In this document: piece by piece, positions 36,211-46,955 of the stretch
How the letters are laid out: each line of letters starts with the position of its first letter
How positions within the stretch are numbered: the first letter of the stretch is position 1
Assembly: GCA_964437145.1 (NCBI GenBank)
Contig: CAYTFW010000005.1
Span: forward strand, 16,410 to 80,409
Direction: 5' to 3'
Origin: JAFAZJ01 sp964437145
Lineage (GTDB): Bacteria; Pseudomonadota; Alphaproteobacteria; Reyranellales; Reyranellaceae
Length of the DNA: 64,000 nucleotides
Notes under the pieces: generated by a model
What the model was told of the DNA's origin: nothing
Seen by the model: the letters and a program-made list of their open reading frames with translations, nothing else
Database searches by the model: none
Translations under genes and position numbers: made by a program

Positions 36211-36330
36211 ACGCGCGGCTAATCAGACGCACCTGTCATCCCGAGCGCAGCGAGAGATCTAGGCAGCTTTCCTAGATCCCTCGCTGCGCTCGGGATGACA
36301 GGGCGATGCCGATTTCGGGCTCGTCGCTCT
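36211..36330. repeat. CTGTCATCCCGAGCG palindrome, extended copy 3
   Basis: Core palindrome 36233-36301. Relative to copies 4 and 6 this one is inverted: the block GCGACGAGCCCGAAATCGGC lies on its right side as complement (to 36330) and the AATCAGACGCAC block on its left. The shared flanks make the mobile or duplicated unit about 120 bp, larger than the palindrome. Confidence 0.9.
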
Positions 36331-36355
36331 AGCATTAGCGCGGAGGATCTTGGTC

Positions 36356-36745
36356 GTGACGATTCCCGTGTCGGTCAAAGGCGTTGTCGTGATCGATGGC
36401 CGCGTCCTGCTGCTGCGCAACGATCGCGACGAGTGGGATCTGCCAGGCGGTCGCCCGGATGCCGGCGAGAGCCACGAGGCGGCCGTCGTGCGCGAGGCGC
36501 GCGAGGAAGCCAATGTCGAGGTCGCCGCTCTCGATTGCCTCGACGACTGGCCCTACGAGGTCCTGCCCGGCCGCTTCGTGCGCATCCTCGCCTATGGCTG
36601 CCAGGTGATCGACGCCTCGCGCATGACGCTCGGCTCAGAGCACCTTGAGCTGCGCCTCTTCGCCCCCAACGAACTCGACGGGCTGCGCCTGTACGAGGGC
36701 TATCGCCGGGTCATCGAGCGCTGGTTCGCACGCGCCACTCGATAG
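36356..36745 (+). CDS. Nudix hydrolase
   Basis: 129 residues from GTG 36356, preferred because GGAGG sits 9 bp upstream; a TTG at 36350 is too close to it. Nudix box: GRPDAGESHEAAVVREAREEANVEV, which keeps the catalytic R-E-x-x-E-E core but has Asn where the final Gly normally stands. Cleaves a nucleoside-diphosphate-linked substrate with Mg2+; substrate unknown. The last 35 bp overlap, tail to tail, the convergent gene. Confidence 0.88.
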   Translation: MTIPVSVKGVVVIDGRVLLLRNDRDEWDLPGGRPDAGESHEAAVVREAREEANVEVAALDCLDDWPYEVLPGRFVRILAYGCQVIDASRMTLGSEHLELRLFAPNELDGLRLYEGYRRVIERWFARATR

Positions 36746-37754
36746 TCCAGTCGCCATCGTCGCCGCGCACGTGGTGCGTCTGCAGAGAGAGGAATCGGTC
36801 GCTGGCGGCGAGCGCGCCCTGCCATAGCCCGTTCCAGGCATCGAAGGCGGCCAGCGCCCGATCGTCGTCGCCCAGCTCGACACCGCGCATCAGCTTCCAG
36901 CCGCGCTGCGTGAGGCGTGCGCCGTCGAGCGTGACGTCCTCGCCCTGCGCCGCCTGCATCGCCGCGAGGAAGGCGGCGAAGCCATCGGTCGCGCCGCCGA
37001 GCCGCTGGGCGCAGTCGTCGAAATACTGCATGCCGACCAGCCGCGCGGCGCGGCCGACTTCTTCGCGTACGCCCTCGGCGCCGATCAGCTCGAGCAGGGT
37101 CGGCAACAGGCTGCGCACATACTCCATGGCGTAGGAACGGTAGACCCTGTGCAAGCGCTCGGCCGGCCAGCTGGCGACGTCGAGTGTCGGCGCCCGCGCG
37201 GCGTCGAAGCGCGGCATGGTCTCGCCCTCGACGAAGCGCACGCGCTCGTGCTCGGCGATGTCGTGGTCGTATTCGAGGTAGTAGCCCTCGAGGCCCGGCG
37301 CCCCTGATGTGATCAAACCGGTGCAGACGAAGCCCAGGCGCGGATTGCCCAGCGACACACCGTTGTGGCCGTGCCAGCCGTGCAGCATCGCGGCGTTGAC
37401 CGCGTGCGGCACGGCGCAGACCGCGGTGCCGCGCCAGATCCAGCGCGGCGGCGGATAGCGCACCCAGGCCTTGCGGTCGGACTCCACGACATACTCGGTC
37501 TTCACCCCGCCCACGGCGTTGGACAGGTAGTGGTACTGCGCGCAAGCGACGGCGTGCGGCAGCGTGTCGAGGCCGAGCTTGATCAGGCCGGGCTTGAACT
37601 TCTCGAGATGCTGGCGGCGGAAATGGCGGAAGACGAAGTCGCGCGCCGTGTCTTCGCCGCGGCGCATGACCAGGGTCAGCACCACGCCGGTCATCAGCGC
37701 GTTGTAGAGATCGGCGATCGCCTGATGGGCCGCGACGTCGCGGGGCGCGGTCAT
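36711..37754 (-). CDS. Conserved-looking protein of unknown function, 347 residues
   Basis: I do not recognise the family. It is soluble, with clusters of conserved-type residues: VACAQYHYLSNAV, a Trp/Pro-rich YPPPRWIWRG, HGWHGHNGVSLGNPRLGFVC and an acidic/His stretch GYYLEYDHDIAEHERVRF. The number of His, Cys and Asp in the middle would suit a metal enzyme or hydrolase, but this is guesswork. It starts 1 bp after the DUF1330 stop (TGA-G-ATG), so the two are co-translated. Its end overlaps the Nudix gene by 35 bp. Confidence 0.75.
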   Translation of the reverse strand: MTAPRDVAAHQAIADLYNALMTGVVLTLVMRRGEDTARDFVFRHFRRQHLEKFKPGLIKLGLDTLPHAVACAQYHYLSNAVGGVKTEYVVESDRKAWVRYPPPRWIWRGTAVCAVPHAVNAAMLHGWHGHNGVSLGNPRLGFVCTGLITSGAPGLEGYYLEYDHDIAEHERVRFVEGETMPRFDAARAPTLDVASWPAERLHRVYRSYAMEYVRSLLPTLLELIGAEGVREEVGRAARLVGMQYFDDCAQRLGGATDGFAAFLAAMQAAQGEDVTLDGARLTQRGWKLMRGVELGDDDRALAAFDAWNGLWQGALAASDRFLSLQTHHVRGDDGDWTIEWRVRTSAR

Positions 37755-37755
37755 C

Positions 37756-38052
37756 TCAGGCTGGCGGTACGCCGTCGACCAGCACGGCGCGGCAATTGCC
37801 AGCCTTCAGCCGCATCGCCAGCACTGGCTTGTACTCCTCGGAGTGATAGAAGCGCTTCGCTGTTGCCATGTCGGGGAACTCGATCATCACCAGGCGCGGC
37901 GGCGACCAGCCGCCTTCGAGCGTCTCGGTCTCGCCGCCGCGCACGACGAACTTGCCCCCGAACTTGGCGATCAGCCCGGGCGTGTGCTTGCGATACTCCG
38001 CCATCAGCGCGGCGTCGGTGGTTCCGATCTCGACGATCAGGTAAGCGGCCAT
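37756..38052 (-). CDS. DUF1330 family protein
   Basis: 98 residues from ATG 38052 with GGAGGACAAACG before it. Ferredoxin-like alpha/beta barrel half of the dimeric DUF1330 family: AAYLIVEIGTTDAALMAEYRK, GKFVVRGGETETLEG, PRLVMIEFPDMATAKRFYHS and EYKPVLAMR. These motifs are typical; function unknown, possibly small-molecule monooxygenase-like. It forms a two-gene unit with the 347-residue protein. Confidence 0.88.
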   Translation of the reverse strand: MAAYLIVEIGTTDAALMAEYRKHTPGLIAKFGGKFVVRGGETETLEGGWSPPRLVMIEFPDMATAKRFYHSEEYKPVLAMRLKAGNCRAVLVDGVPPA

Positions 38053-38106
38053 CGTTTGTCCTCCAAGCACTCGCCGACATAGTCCGTTGACGTCGAGTTC
38101 CGTTTG

Positions 38107-38814
38107 TCATGCCCCGGTCTTGCCACGCACGCCGTCCTTCCATGCATCATACCGCCGCCATGCTTCCTTGATCTGCGCGGGTGTCATCGCACGTTCGACC
38201 CTGCCGCGATCGCTCTCCGCCTGCTGCTGGGCTTTCTCCAGAGCCTTCTCGTCTGTCGCGACCGCCAATGGAATGTTCTCGACGGCCAGATTGAACCACT
38301 TGTGGGCTTCGACGATGTCCTGAAGCACGCCCTTGCCGTTCTCGTACATCCAGCCCAGGCGCGCCTGGGCCGGGCCGCCCCCCGCTGAATCCGCGAGCTT
38401 GTGGTACCACTTCGCCGCCGCGACGTAGTCCCGCTTCACGCCTTTGCCGTCAAAGTGCATCGCGGCCAGCGCGTTCATCGCCCAGTCGCCCGCCGATCCA
38501 TCGCCATTGTTTGCGGCCATCGTGTACCACTTGATCGCTTCGACGGGATCCTTCGGCGTCACGTTCGTGCCGTGCTCGTACATCCGGCCAATCGCGAACT
38601 GGCCGTCGGACGAGCCCTGATCGGCCGCCCTGCGGAACCACTTCAGGCCCTCCTGGTGGTCTTCCACCACCGAAGCGACCACTGTCTTGTAGTGCTTCGA
38701 ATAGTGACTCGAAATCCACGATGGTCCGAAGCCGCTGTGCAGGGTGCCGAGAACGACCTGGGCGAAGACTTCCCCCTTCTCGGCGGCTTCACGAATCTCC
38801 TGGAGCGTGTCCAT
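38107..38814 (-). CDS. Sel1-repeat protein
   Basis: 235 residues, GAGGAGG ribosome-binding site. Four Sel1 repeats, e.g. GLKWFRRAADQGSSDGQFAIG, AIKWYTMAANNG, AAKWYHKLADSAG and AHKWFNLAVENI (solenoid of helix pairs). No signal peptide or membrane segment, so cytosolic. The C-terminal charged helix ends in AWKDGVRGKTGA. A protein-protein interaction role is likely; partners unknown. The longer Sel1 protein at 2580-4040 has the same repeat type but a different architecture. Confidence 0.85.
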   Translation of the reverse strand: MDTLQEIREAAEKGEVFAQVVLGTLHSGFGPSWISSHYSKHYKTVVASVVEDHQEGLKWFRRAADQGSSDGQFAIGRMYEHGTNVTPKDPVEAIKWYTMAANNGDGSAGDWAMNALAAMHFDGKGVKRDYVAAAKWYHKLADSAGGGPAQARLGWMYENGKGVLQDIVEAHKWFNLAVENIPLAVATDEKALEKAQQQAESDRGRVERAMTPAQIKEAWRRYDAWKDGVRGKTGA

Positions 38815-38904
38815 GCTTCAGATCCTCCTCATCCGATAGCCACTCGTCGCGGCTTAGCGAGAAGATCACGAGCGAACATGCTTCGCCGATCAGAAACGAC
38901 GACT

Positions 38905-39762
38905 TCAGCCGACGCTCATGGGCAGGCGCGGGTCCGTCGCCCACTCCTGCAACGAGGCATCGTACACCCCGACGTTGTCATGGCCTAGCAGCGCGACCAG
39001 CGCGAAGGCGTCGCCGGTCGCCGCGATGCCGCCGCCGCAATAGGCGACCACGCGCTTGGTGCCATCGATGCCGCGATCGATGAACATCGCGCACAACGTA
39101 GCGGTGTCCTTGAACGTGCCGTCGGCTTCGAACAGCGAGACCGCCGGCAGGCTGACGCTGCCGGTGATGTGTCCCGGCCGGCCGTACTGCGCGCCGCCGG
39201 TGCCGCGATGCTGCGCCTCGGTCAGGCAGTTCACCACGACAGCGCGGCGATCGGCGAGCGACGCGAGCACTTCATCCTTGCCGACCATCAGGCCGCTGCG
39301 TGGCTTCGCCGTCAGCGTCGCCGGCGCGTAGGCGTTGATCTTGTGCTCGACCGGCCGGCCTTCGGCGATCCACTTCTTGAAGCCGCCGTCGAGGATGCGC
39401 GCGCGATCGAAACCGATGGCGCGCAGCATCCACCACACGCGCGTCGCCCACCATTGCGTGCCGTTGCAGTAGAGCACGACCTCGCTGTCGTCGCCGATGC
39501 CCTTGGCGCCGGCCATGCGCGCCAGCACACGCGGCTCGGGCATGGTGAAGCGCAGCGTGCTCGCGGGGTCGGAGAGATCCTGTTGCAGCTCGATCAGCGC
39601 CGCGCCGGGGATATGGCCCTTCTCGCCATAGGCGGCGCGGCCGGTCTCGACGCGCATGCGTCCGCCGGGCTCGGGGTGCAGGATGGTCGTGCAGTCGAAG
39701 ATGCGCAGCGCCGGCTCGTCGAGCCGGCGCGCGAGGTCTGCGGTGGTGATCAGCGGTTCCAT
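38905..39762 (-). CDS. Thiosulfate/3-mercaptopyruvate sulfurtransferase
   Basis: 285 residues, two rhodanese domains. The C-terminal active loop is AYCGGGIAAT with the persulfide Cys; the linker-side RVETGRAAYGEKGHIPGAALIEL and DGGFKKWIAEGRPVE are family-typical. The loop differs from the common CGSGVTA type. Transfers sulfur from mercaptopyruvate or thiosulfate to cyanide or thiols. The ATG follows directly after a perfect 8-bp stem (39763-39782) that occupies the usual ribosome-binding position. Confidence 0.9.
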   Translation of the reverse strand: MEPLITTADLARRLDEPALRIFDCTTILHPEPGGRMRVETGRAAYGEKGHIPGAALIELQQDLSDPASTLRFTMPEPRVLARMAGAKGIGDDSEVVLYCNGTQWWATRVWWMLRAIGFDRARILDGGFKKWIAEGRPVEHKINAYAPATLTAKPRSGLMVGKDEVLASLADRRAVVVNCLTEAQHRGTGGAQYGRPGHITGSVSLPAVSLFEADGTFKDTATLCAMFIDRGIDGTKRVVAYCGGGIAATGDAFALVALLGHDNVGVYDASLQEWATDPRLPMSVG

Positions 39763-39782
39763 CGGCGCATCGTGATGCGCCG
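39763..39782 (-). promoter_or_regulatory. Hairpin abutting sulfurtransferase start codon
   Basis: CGGCGCAT-CGTG-ATGCGCCG, 8-bp perfect stem with a 4-nt loop, ends immediately before the ATG. No Shine-Dalgarno is visible there, so the stem could limit translation initiation. Short; could be chance in GC-rich DNA. Confidence 0.35.
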
Positions 39783-39802
39783 CGACCGCTCGCGCAATGA
39801 AC

Positions 39803-40078
39803 TCAGTTCTGCGGAGCGGCGGCGGGCGTCACGACCGACGGCGGGCGCTTGATGGCCTTGCGCGGCGTCCTCGTCTGGGCTTGCGCGCGGCGCTGGCAGG
39901 CGGCCTTGGCCTGGTCGTCCTTCATCTTGGCGCAGGCGCGCAGCGCGCGCTGCTGGGCGGTCGGCTTCGGCTTGGCGATCGGAGTCGTCTCCGGTGGCGC
40001 GGTCGGCGCGGCGGTGGAAGCGGTCGCGAAGCAACCGGCGGCCAGCGCCAGCACGAGCGCGAGGGTAACGCGGCGCAT
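39803..40078 (-). CDS. Small secreted Pro/Ala/Gln-rich protein
   Basis: 91 residues from ATG 40078 (GGAG upstream). Sec signal peptide MRRVTLALVLALAAGCFATASTAA; an internal Cys at 16 is not in a lipobox context that convinces me. The mature part holds a pair of cysteines (RACAKMKDDQAKAACQRR), a spacing seen in small periplasmic PsiF-like repeats, then a basic, Pro-rich tail. Function unknown. Divergent from the AEC permease. Confidence 0.65.
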   Translation of the reverse strand: MRRVTLALVLALAAGCFATASTAAPTAPPETTPIAKPKPTAQQRALRACAKMKDDQAKAACQRRAQAQTRTPRKAIKRPPSVVTPAAAPQN

Positions 40079-40242
40079 GGGTGTCTCCGTGGGTTCTTGA
40101 ACGGCGCCGACAGTCCGACCGCCGTTGGTGGGGGTGCCCGAAATATATTGCCGATCAGCGAGATGCGTCAACATGCTCATGTTTGGCTCAGGCCCGGTGC
40201 CGGGCATGACGGCGCGCCTCGCCGCCGCTATAGGACGAGGCC

Positions 40243-41184
40243 ATGGACGTGGTCTTTTCCGTCGCCTTTCCGCTCTTCGCCCTGATCGCCACCGGCTTCG
40301 TCGCCGGCCGCGTCCGGCTGCTGGGCCGCGACGGCTCGGGCGCGCTCAATGTCTTCGTCACGTGGTTCGCGCTGCCGGCGCTGCTGTTCAGCGCCATCGC
40401 CAATGTGCGGCTCTCCGAGGTGCTGAACCTGCCATTCATCGCCGCCTTCGGCCTGGTGATCGTCATCGTCTTCGGCGTCGGCATGCTGTTGGCCCGCCTC
40501 GCCTCGCGCGCCAGGCTGGCGCATATGAGCCTGCACGGGCTCAGCGCCGCTTACGGCAACGTCGGCTATATCGGCATCCCGCTTTGCCTCTATGCGCTCG
40601 GCCCGCAGGGCGCCGTGCCGGCCGCCGCGGCGACCTGCCTGGGCAGCGCCTTCCTGCTGACCTTCGCGACAGTGCTGATCGAAGCCGACCTGCAGGCCGG
40701 TCGGGGAGTCTGGCGTACCGTTTGGCGCGTGCTCTCGGCGGTGGCGCAGAGTCCGGTGCTGATCGCGATCGTCCTGGGCGGTGTCGTCTCGGCGCTGGGC
40801 ATCGCGCTGCCGGTGCCGCTGCAGCGCTTCCTCGACCTGATCGGCGCGGCGGCCGCGCCCTGCGCGCTGTTCGCCATCGGCCTGTTTCTGTCCGACACCG
40901 CGATTCGCGCCAATCTGCGCGAGGTGGGACTCGTGACCATCGCCAAGGTGCTGCTGCAGCCGCTGCTGGCGCTGGCGATCGTGCCGTGGTTCCTGCCGCT
41001 CGATTCGGTGTGGGCGCAGGCGGCGCTCTTGATGGCCGCGCTGCCGACCGCCTCGAACGCCTTCGTGCTCGCTAAGCAGTACGACATCTTCGTCGAGGAG
41101 ACCTCGACCACCGTGCTGCTGTCGACCGTGTTCTCCGTGGTCACGGTCTCGGCCATGCTGGTGTGGTTGCGCGGCGGCTTCTGA
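40243..41184 (+). CDS. AEC-family (auxin efflux carrier) permease
   Basis: 313 residues, ten helices in two five-helix halves. Typical AEC segments: NVFVTWFALPALLFSAI, GLSAAYGNVGYIGIPL (helix 4 discontinuity) and ALLMAALPTASNAFVLA near the end. Family members carry dicarboxylates, malonate or other anions; substrate unknown. Start ATG 40243 after a 164-bp divergent gap in which I see no clear operator. Confidence 0.9.
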   Translation: MDVVFSVAFPLFALIATGFVAGRVRLLGRDGSGALNVFVTWFALPALLFSAIANVRLSEVLNLPFIAAFGLVIVIVFGVGMLLARLASRARLAHMSLHGLSAAYGNVGYIGIPLCLYALGPQGAVPAAAATCLGSAFLLTFATVLIEADLQAGRGVWRTVWRVLSAVAQSPVLIAIVLGGVVSALGIALPVPLQRFLDLIGAAAAPCALFAIGLFLSDTAIRANLREVGLVTIAKVLLQPLLALAIVPWFLPLDSVWAQAALLMAALPTASNAFVLAKQYDIFVEETSTTVLLSTVFSVVTVSAMLVWLRGGF

Positions 41185-41322
41185 CGTGTATTGCGGCCCG
41201 CTTGTTGCATCGCCGCTGTGCGGAGTGCGCCGGGCAGGCGTCAGGTATTCAGCCTGTTCCGGTTTCGCCGGGGCGGCGTAGGATGGCGCCGGCGCGTGGT
41301 GCGCATACTGGGGAGAATGAGG

Positions 41323-41757
41323 ATGCTCAAAGAGTTTCGCGAGTTCGCGATCAAAGGCAACGTCGTCGATCTCGCCATCGGCGTGATCATCGGCGCGGCG
41401 TTCGGCAAGATCGTCGAGTCGCTGGTCAAGGACGTCTTCATGCCGATCATCGGCCGCCTCCTGGGTGGCCTGAACTTCGACAACTACTTCTTCGGCCTCA
41501 CCGAGGCGGCGTCGAAGGCGACCACCTACGAGGCGGCGCAGAAAGCCGGTGCGACCTTGGGCTATGGCGCCTTCATCACGGTGGCGATCAACTTCCTGAT
41601 CATCGCCTGGATCCTCTTCCTCATCGTGAAGGGCATCAACCGCATGAAGGCCAGGGCGGCGGCTGAAGCCGCGCCGCCCCCGCCGCCCCCGCCGCCGGAA
41701 GTGCCAGCGGACGTGAAGCTGCTGACCGAGATCCGCGACCTGCTGAAGAAGTCCTGA
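41323..41757 (+). CDS. mscL: Large-conductance mechanosensitive channel
   Basis: 144 residues. ATG 41323 is favoured over ATG 41317 because GGGGAGA lies 7 bp before it and it gives the canonical MLKEFREFAIKGNVVDLAIGVIIGAAFG. First helix lines the pore, then periplasmic loop with NFDNYFFGL, second helix ITVAINFLIIAWILFLIVKGIN, and cytosolic bundle. A run of nine prolines precedes the C-terminal VKLLTEIRDLLKKS. Homopentameric safety valve against osmotic downshock. Confidence 0.96.
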   Translation: MLKEFREFAIKGNVVDLAIGVIIGAAFGKIVESLVKDVFMPIIGRLLGGLNFDNYFFGLTEAASKATTYEAAQKAGATLGYGAFITVAINFLIIAWILFLIVKGINRMKARAAAEAAPPPPPPPPEVPADVKLLTEIRDLLKKS

Positions 41758-41901
41758 GCACGGTTGCCGAAACGCGGGTCGACACACGTCGGCTCGCGTT
41801 TTCGTTTGATAAATGGCAGTGAATATGTATATTTAGAGGATGTTATTGAAGTGATTTTCGAGGCGGCCGCGCCGCCGTTGTGTTCTAGAGGAGAGACAAT
41901 C

Positions 41902-42102
41902 GTGATATTCGGCTTCATCAAGGGCCTGATCGTCAAGGTCGCCGTCCTCGCTTGCACGTTCGCGGCCGTGAAATACGGCCCCGTCATGTACACCAAGTAT
42001 GTCGGCCCGCTGCCGCCGGCGCTGCAGGAAGCGCACAAGTACACGGACTTCAACGAGGTCTACAAAACCTTCGGCGAGCTCGCCAAGAAGATGCCCAACT
42101 AG
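41902..42102 (+). CDS. Small single-helix membrane protein, 66 residues
   Basis: GTG start at 41902 with AGGAGAG before it. Begins MIFGFIKGLIVKVAVLACTFAAVKYG, one hydrophobic segment of about 17 residues, then a soluble tail PPALQEAHKYTDFNEVYKTFGELAKKMPN. The frame, ribosome-binding site and composition look genuine; no family recognised. The stop codon is immediately followed by an extended palindromic repeat. mscL lies 144 bp upstream on the same strand. Confidence 0.65.
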   Translation: MIFGFIKGLIVKVAVLACTFAAVKYGPVMYTKYVGPLPPALQEAHKYTDFNEVYKTFGELAKKMPN

Positions 42103-42221
42103 GGCGACGAGCCCGAAATCGGCGCCGCGCCCTGTCATCCCGAGCGCAGCGAGGGATCCAGGTGGCTTCCCTAGATCCCTCGCTGCGCTCGGGATGACAG
42201 CTGCGTCTGATTAACCGCTCG
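42103..42221. repeat. CTGTCATCCCGAGCG palindrome, extended copy 4
   Basis: Core palindrome 42132-42200 with arms CTGTCATCCCGAGCGCAGCG / CGCTGCGCTCGGGATGACAG. Left flank GCGACGAGCCCGAAATCGGC and right flank TGCGTCTGATTAACCGC match copies 3 (inverted) and 6. It separates the small membrane protein from the convergent helicase. Confidence 0.92.
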
Positions 42222-42226
42222 ATGCT

Positions 42227-45034
<2,808 letters not shown>

Positions 45035-45080
45035 GGGGCCTAGTAGTACCCGGAATCACCGATGCCTGATACTGCACCAT

Positions 45081-45147
45081 TGTCATCCCGAGCGTAGCGA
45101 GGGATCCAGGCAGCTTCCCTAGATCCCTCGCTGCGTTCGGGATGACA
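45081..45147. repeat. CTGTCATCCCGAGCG palindrome, copy 5
   Basis: Core only: TGTCATCCCGAGCGTAGCG ... CGCTGCGTTCGGGATGACA, with inner GGATCCAGG / CCTAGATCC. Lies between two minus-strand genes (carboxyltransferase and helicase). The flanks do not carry the ~120-bp extension. Confidence 0.9.
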
Positions 45148-45185
45148 GGCGCGAATCACCTTTGAATGACAGTCGGTACTCGTCG

Positions 45186-46772
45186 TCAGATGGGTACGAT
45201 GGAGCGGAATTTCGGGGGATGGTCCGAGGGACGCCGCGGCTGGGCGCGGCGCAGCACCTCGATCAGCCGCCGCCGCGTGTCGCGCGGATCGATGATGTCG
45301 TCGATGCCGAAGCCTTCGGCGGCGCGCAGCGCGTTCACCCGCCGCCGCGTCTCGGCGATCATCTCCTGCCGCCGCGCCATGGGGTCCTCGGCGGCGAGGT
45401 ATTCCTTGCGGAAGGCGACATCGATCGCGCCCTCGATCGACATGGCGCAGATCTCCGCCGTCGGCCAGGCGAAGCAGGCATCGGCGCCGAAGCTGCGGCC
45501 GCCGGCCATGGCGAAATAGCCCAGGCCATAGCCCTTGCGCAGCACGACGGAGATGCGCGGCACGCTGGCGTGGCCCCACTCGAAGACCAGCTTGGCGCTG
45601 CGTCGGCCCAGCGCCGTGCGCTCGGCGCCGGAGCCGATCGAGAAGCCCGGCACGTCGATGAACGAGACCAGCGGCAGGCCGAAGGCGTCGCAGGTGGCGA
45701 TAAAGCGCGCGCCCTTGTCGCAGGCATTGGCGTCGAGCATGCCGCCCAGCCGCATCGCCTGGTTGGCGATGAAGCCGACCGGCCGGCCGCCCAGCCGGAC
45801 AAGGCTCGTCACCAGATTGCCGGCGAAGGTCGGCTTCAATTCGAAGTAGCTGCCGGGATCGGCGATCATCGCCAGCACCTTGCGCACGTCGTAGGCCTTG
45901 CGCGTCGAGACCGGCACGAGCTCGAGGATCTTGTCGTCGATGGCCGAGCGCACGTCGCCGGGCTCGGCGGCGGGCGGCGCGGTGCGTGCGTTGGACGGCA
46001 GGTAGGACAGGAAGCGTTTGGCCGCGGCGAAGGCGGCGTCCTCGTCGGCGACGCCGAGATCGGCGAGGCCCTGACGATCAACCTGCACCTCGGCGCCGCC
46101 CAGCGACTCGGTGTCGATCTCCTCGCCGGTCGCCGCCTTGACCAGAGCCGGACCCGCGAGCCCCATGGTCGACAGGCCGCGCACCATGACCACGCAATCG
46201 GCCATGCCGGCGTAGTTGGTCGGGCCGGCGAAGCCGGCGCCCAGCATCAGCGCCACCATCGGGATCCAGCCCGAGGCGCGCGCCATGTCGTGGAACATGC
46301 CGTTGGCGGCGGCGAAGTGGCGCGAATCCTGGCCGTCCTGGATGCGATGGCCACCGCCATCGAGGATCATCACCAGCGGCACGCCTTCGGTCAGCGCGAT
46401 CTGCAAGACGCGACGGCCCTTGGCGCTGCCCAGCCGGCCGATGCTGCCGCCCTGCACGCTGAAATCCTGCGAGAACACCACGACCGGTCGACCGTCGATG
46501 CGCGCGGTGCCGGCGATCACGCCATCGGCCGGCGTTCGCGCGCGCGCCTTCTGCGCCTCATCGGGATCGGCGAGGTCGCTCGCCACGACCAGGCCGCCGA
46601 TCTCGTCGAACGAGCCGCGATCGACCAGTCGCGCGATGCGCTCGCGCGCGCTCAGCCGGCCGCGCGCCTGGACCTTGGCGACGGCGTCGGGCCGCGCCGC
46701 GTCGTACAGAGAGGATCGCGCGTCCTCGACGCGGGTCATCAGCGCGCGGATGGTCGGGATGGTGTCGCTCAT
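45186..46772 (-). CDS. Acyl-CoA carboxylase carboxyltransferase subunit
   Basis: 528 residues from ATG 46772 (MSDTIPTIRAL). Crotonase-fold carboxyltransferase of the acetyl-/propionyl-/methylcrotonyl-CoA carboxylase beta type. N-half: RGRLSARERIARLVDRGSFDEIG, FSQDFSVQGGSIG and GAGFAGPTNYAGMADCVVMV. C-half: GNLVTSLVRLGGRPVGFIANQ, LVSFIDVPGFSIGSGAE, GGRSFGADACFAWPTAEICAMSIEGAIDV (in parts). Moves carboxyl from biotin to an acyl-CoA. No biotin carboxylase/BCCP gene is adjacent, so the partner must lie elsewhere and the acyl substrate is undetermined. Confidence 0.9.
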   Translation of the reverse strand: MSDTIPTIRALMTRVEDARSSLYDAARPDAVAKVQARGRLSARERIARLVDRGSFDEIGGLVVASDLADPDEAQKARARTPADGVIAGTARIDGRPVVVFSQDFSVQGGSIGRLGSAKGRRVLQIALTEGVPLVMILDGGGHRIQDGQDSRHFAAANGMFHDMARASGWIPMVALMLGAGFAGPTNYAGMADCVVMVRGLSTMGLAGPALVKAATGEEIDTESLGGAEVQVDRQGLADLGVADEDAAFAAAKRFLSYLPSNARTAPPAAEPGDVRSAIDDKILELVPVSTRKAYDVRKVLAMIADPGSYFELKPTFAGNLVTSLVRLGGRPVGFIANQAMRLGGMLDANACDKGARFIATCDAFGLPLVSFIDVPGFSIGSGAERTALGRRSAKLVFEWGHASVPRISVVLRKGYGLGYFAMAGGRSFGADACFAWPTAEICAMSIEGAIDVAFRKEYLAAEDPMARRQEMIAETRRRVNALRAAEGFGIDDIIDPRDTRRRLIEVLRRAQPRRPSDHPPKFRSIVPI

Positions 46773-46955
46773 CGGGCTCTTCGCGGGTTGTGGTCTACGC
46801 AACGCGTTCGCGGCGCCTGGTCTGACGCCGCGGTGGCGCGGCTAGCATGGCATAGTTCTTCGGCGGGCGAGGCGGTGGCGGCGTTGCGCCAGCTTCGTTT
46901 TCCCAGGGATGATCGCGAAGATCGTCGCGTAGTATCCGGGAATGCCGAGTCGATC

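Noticed and set aside
45162..46955. Long plus-strand frame upstream of the 46956 gene
   Set aside because: Antisense to the carboxyltransferase gene; composition is Arg/His/Gln-rich.
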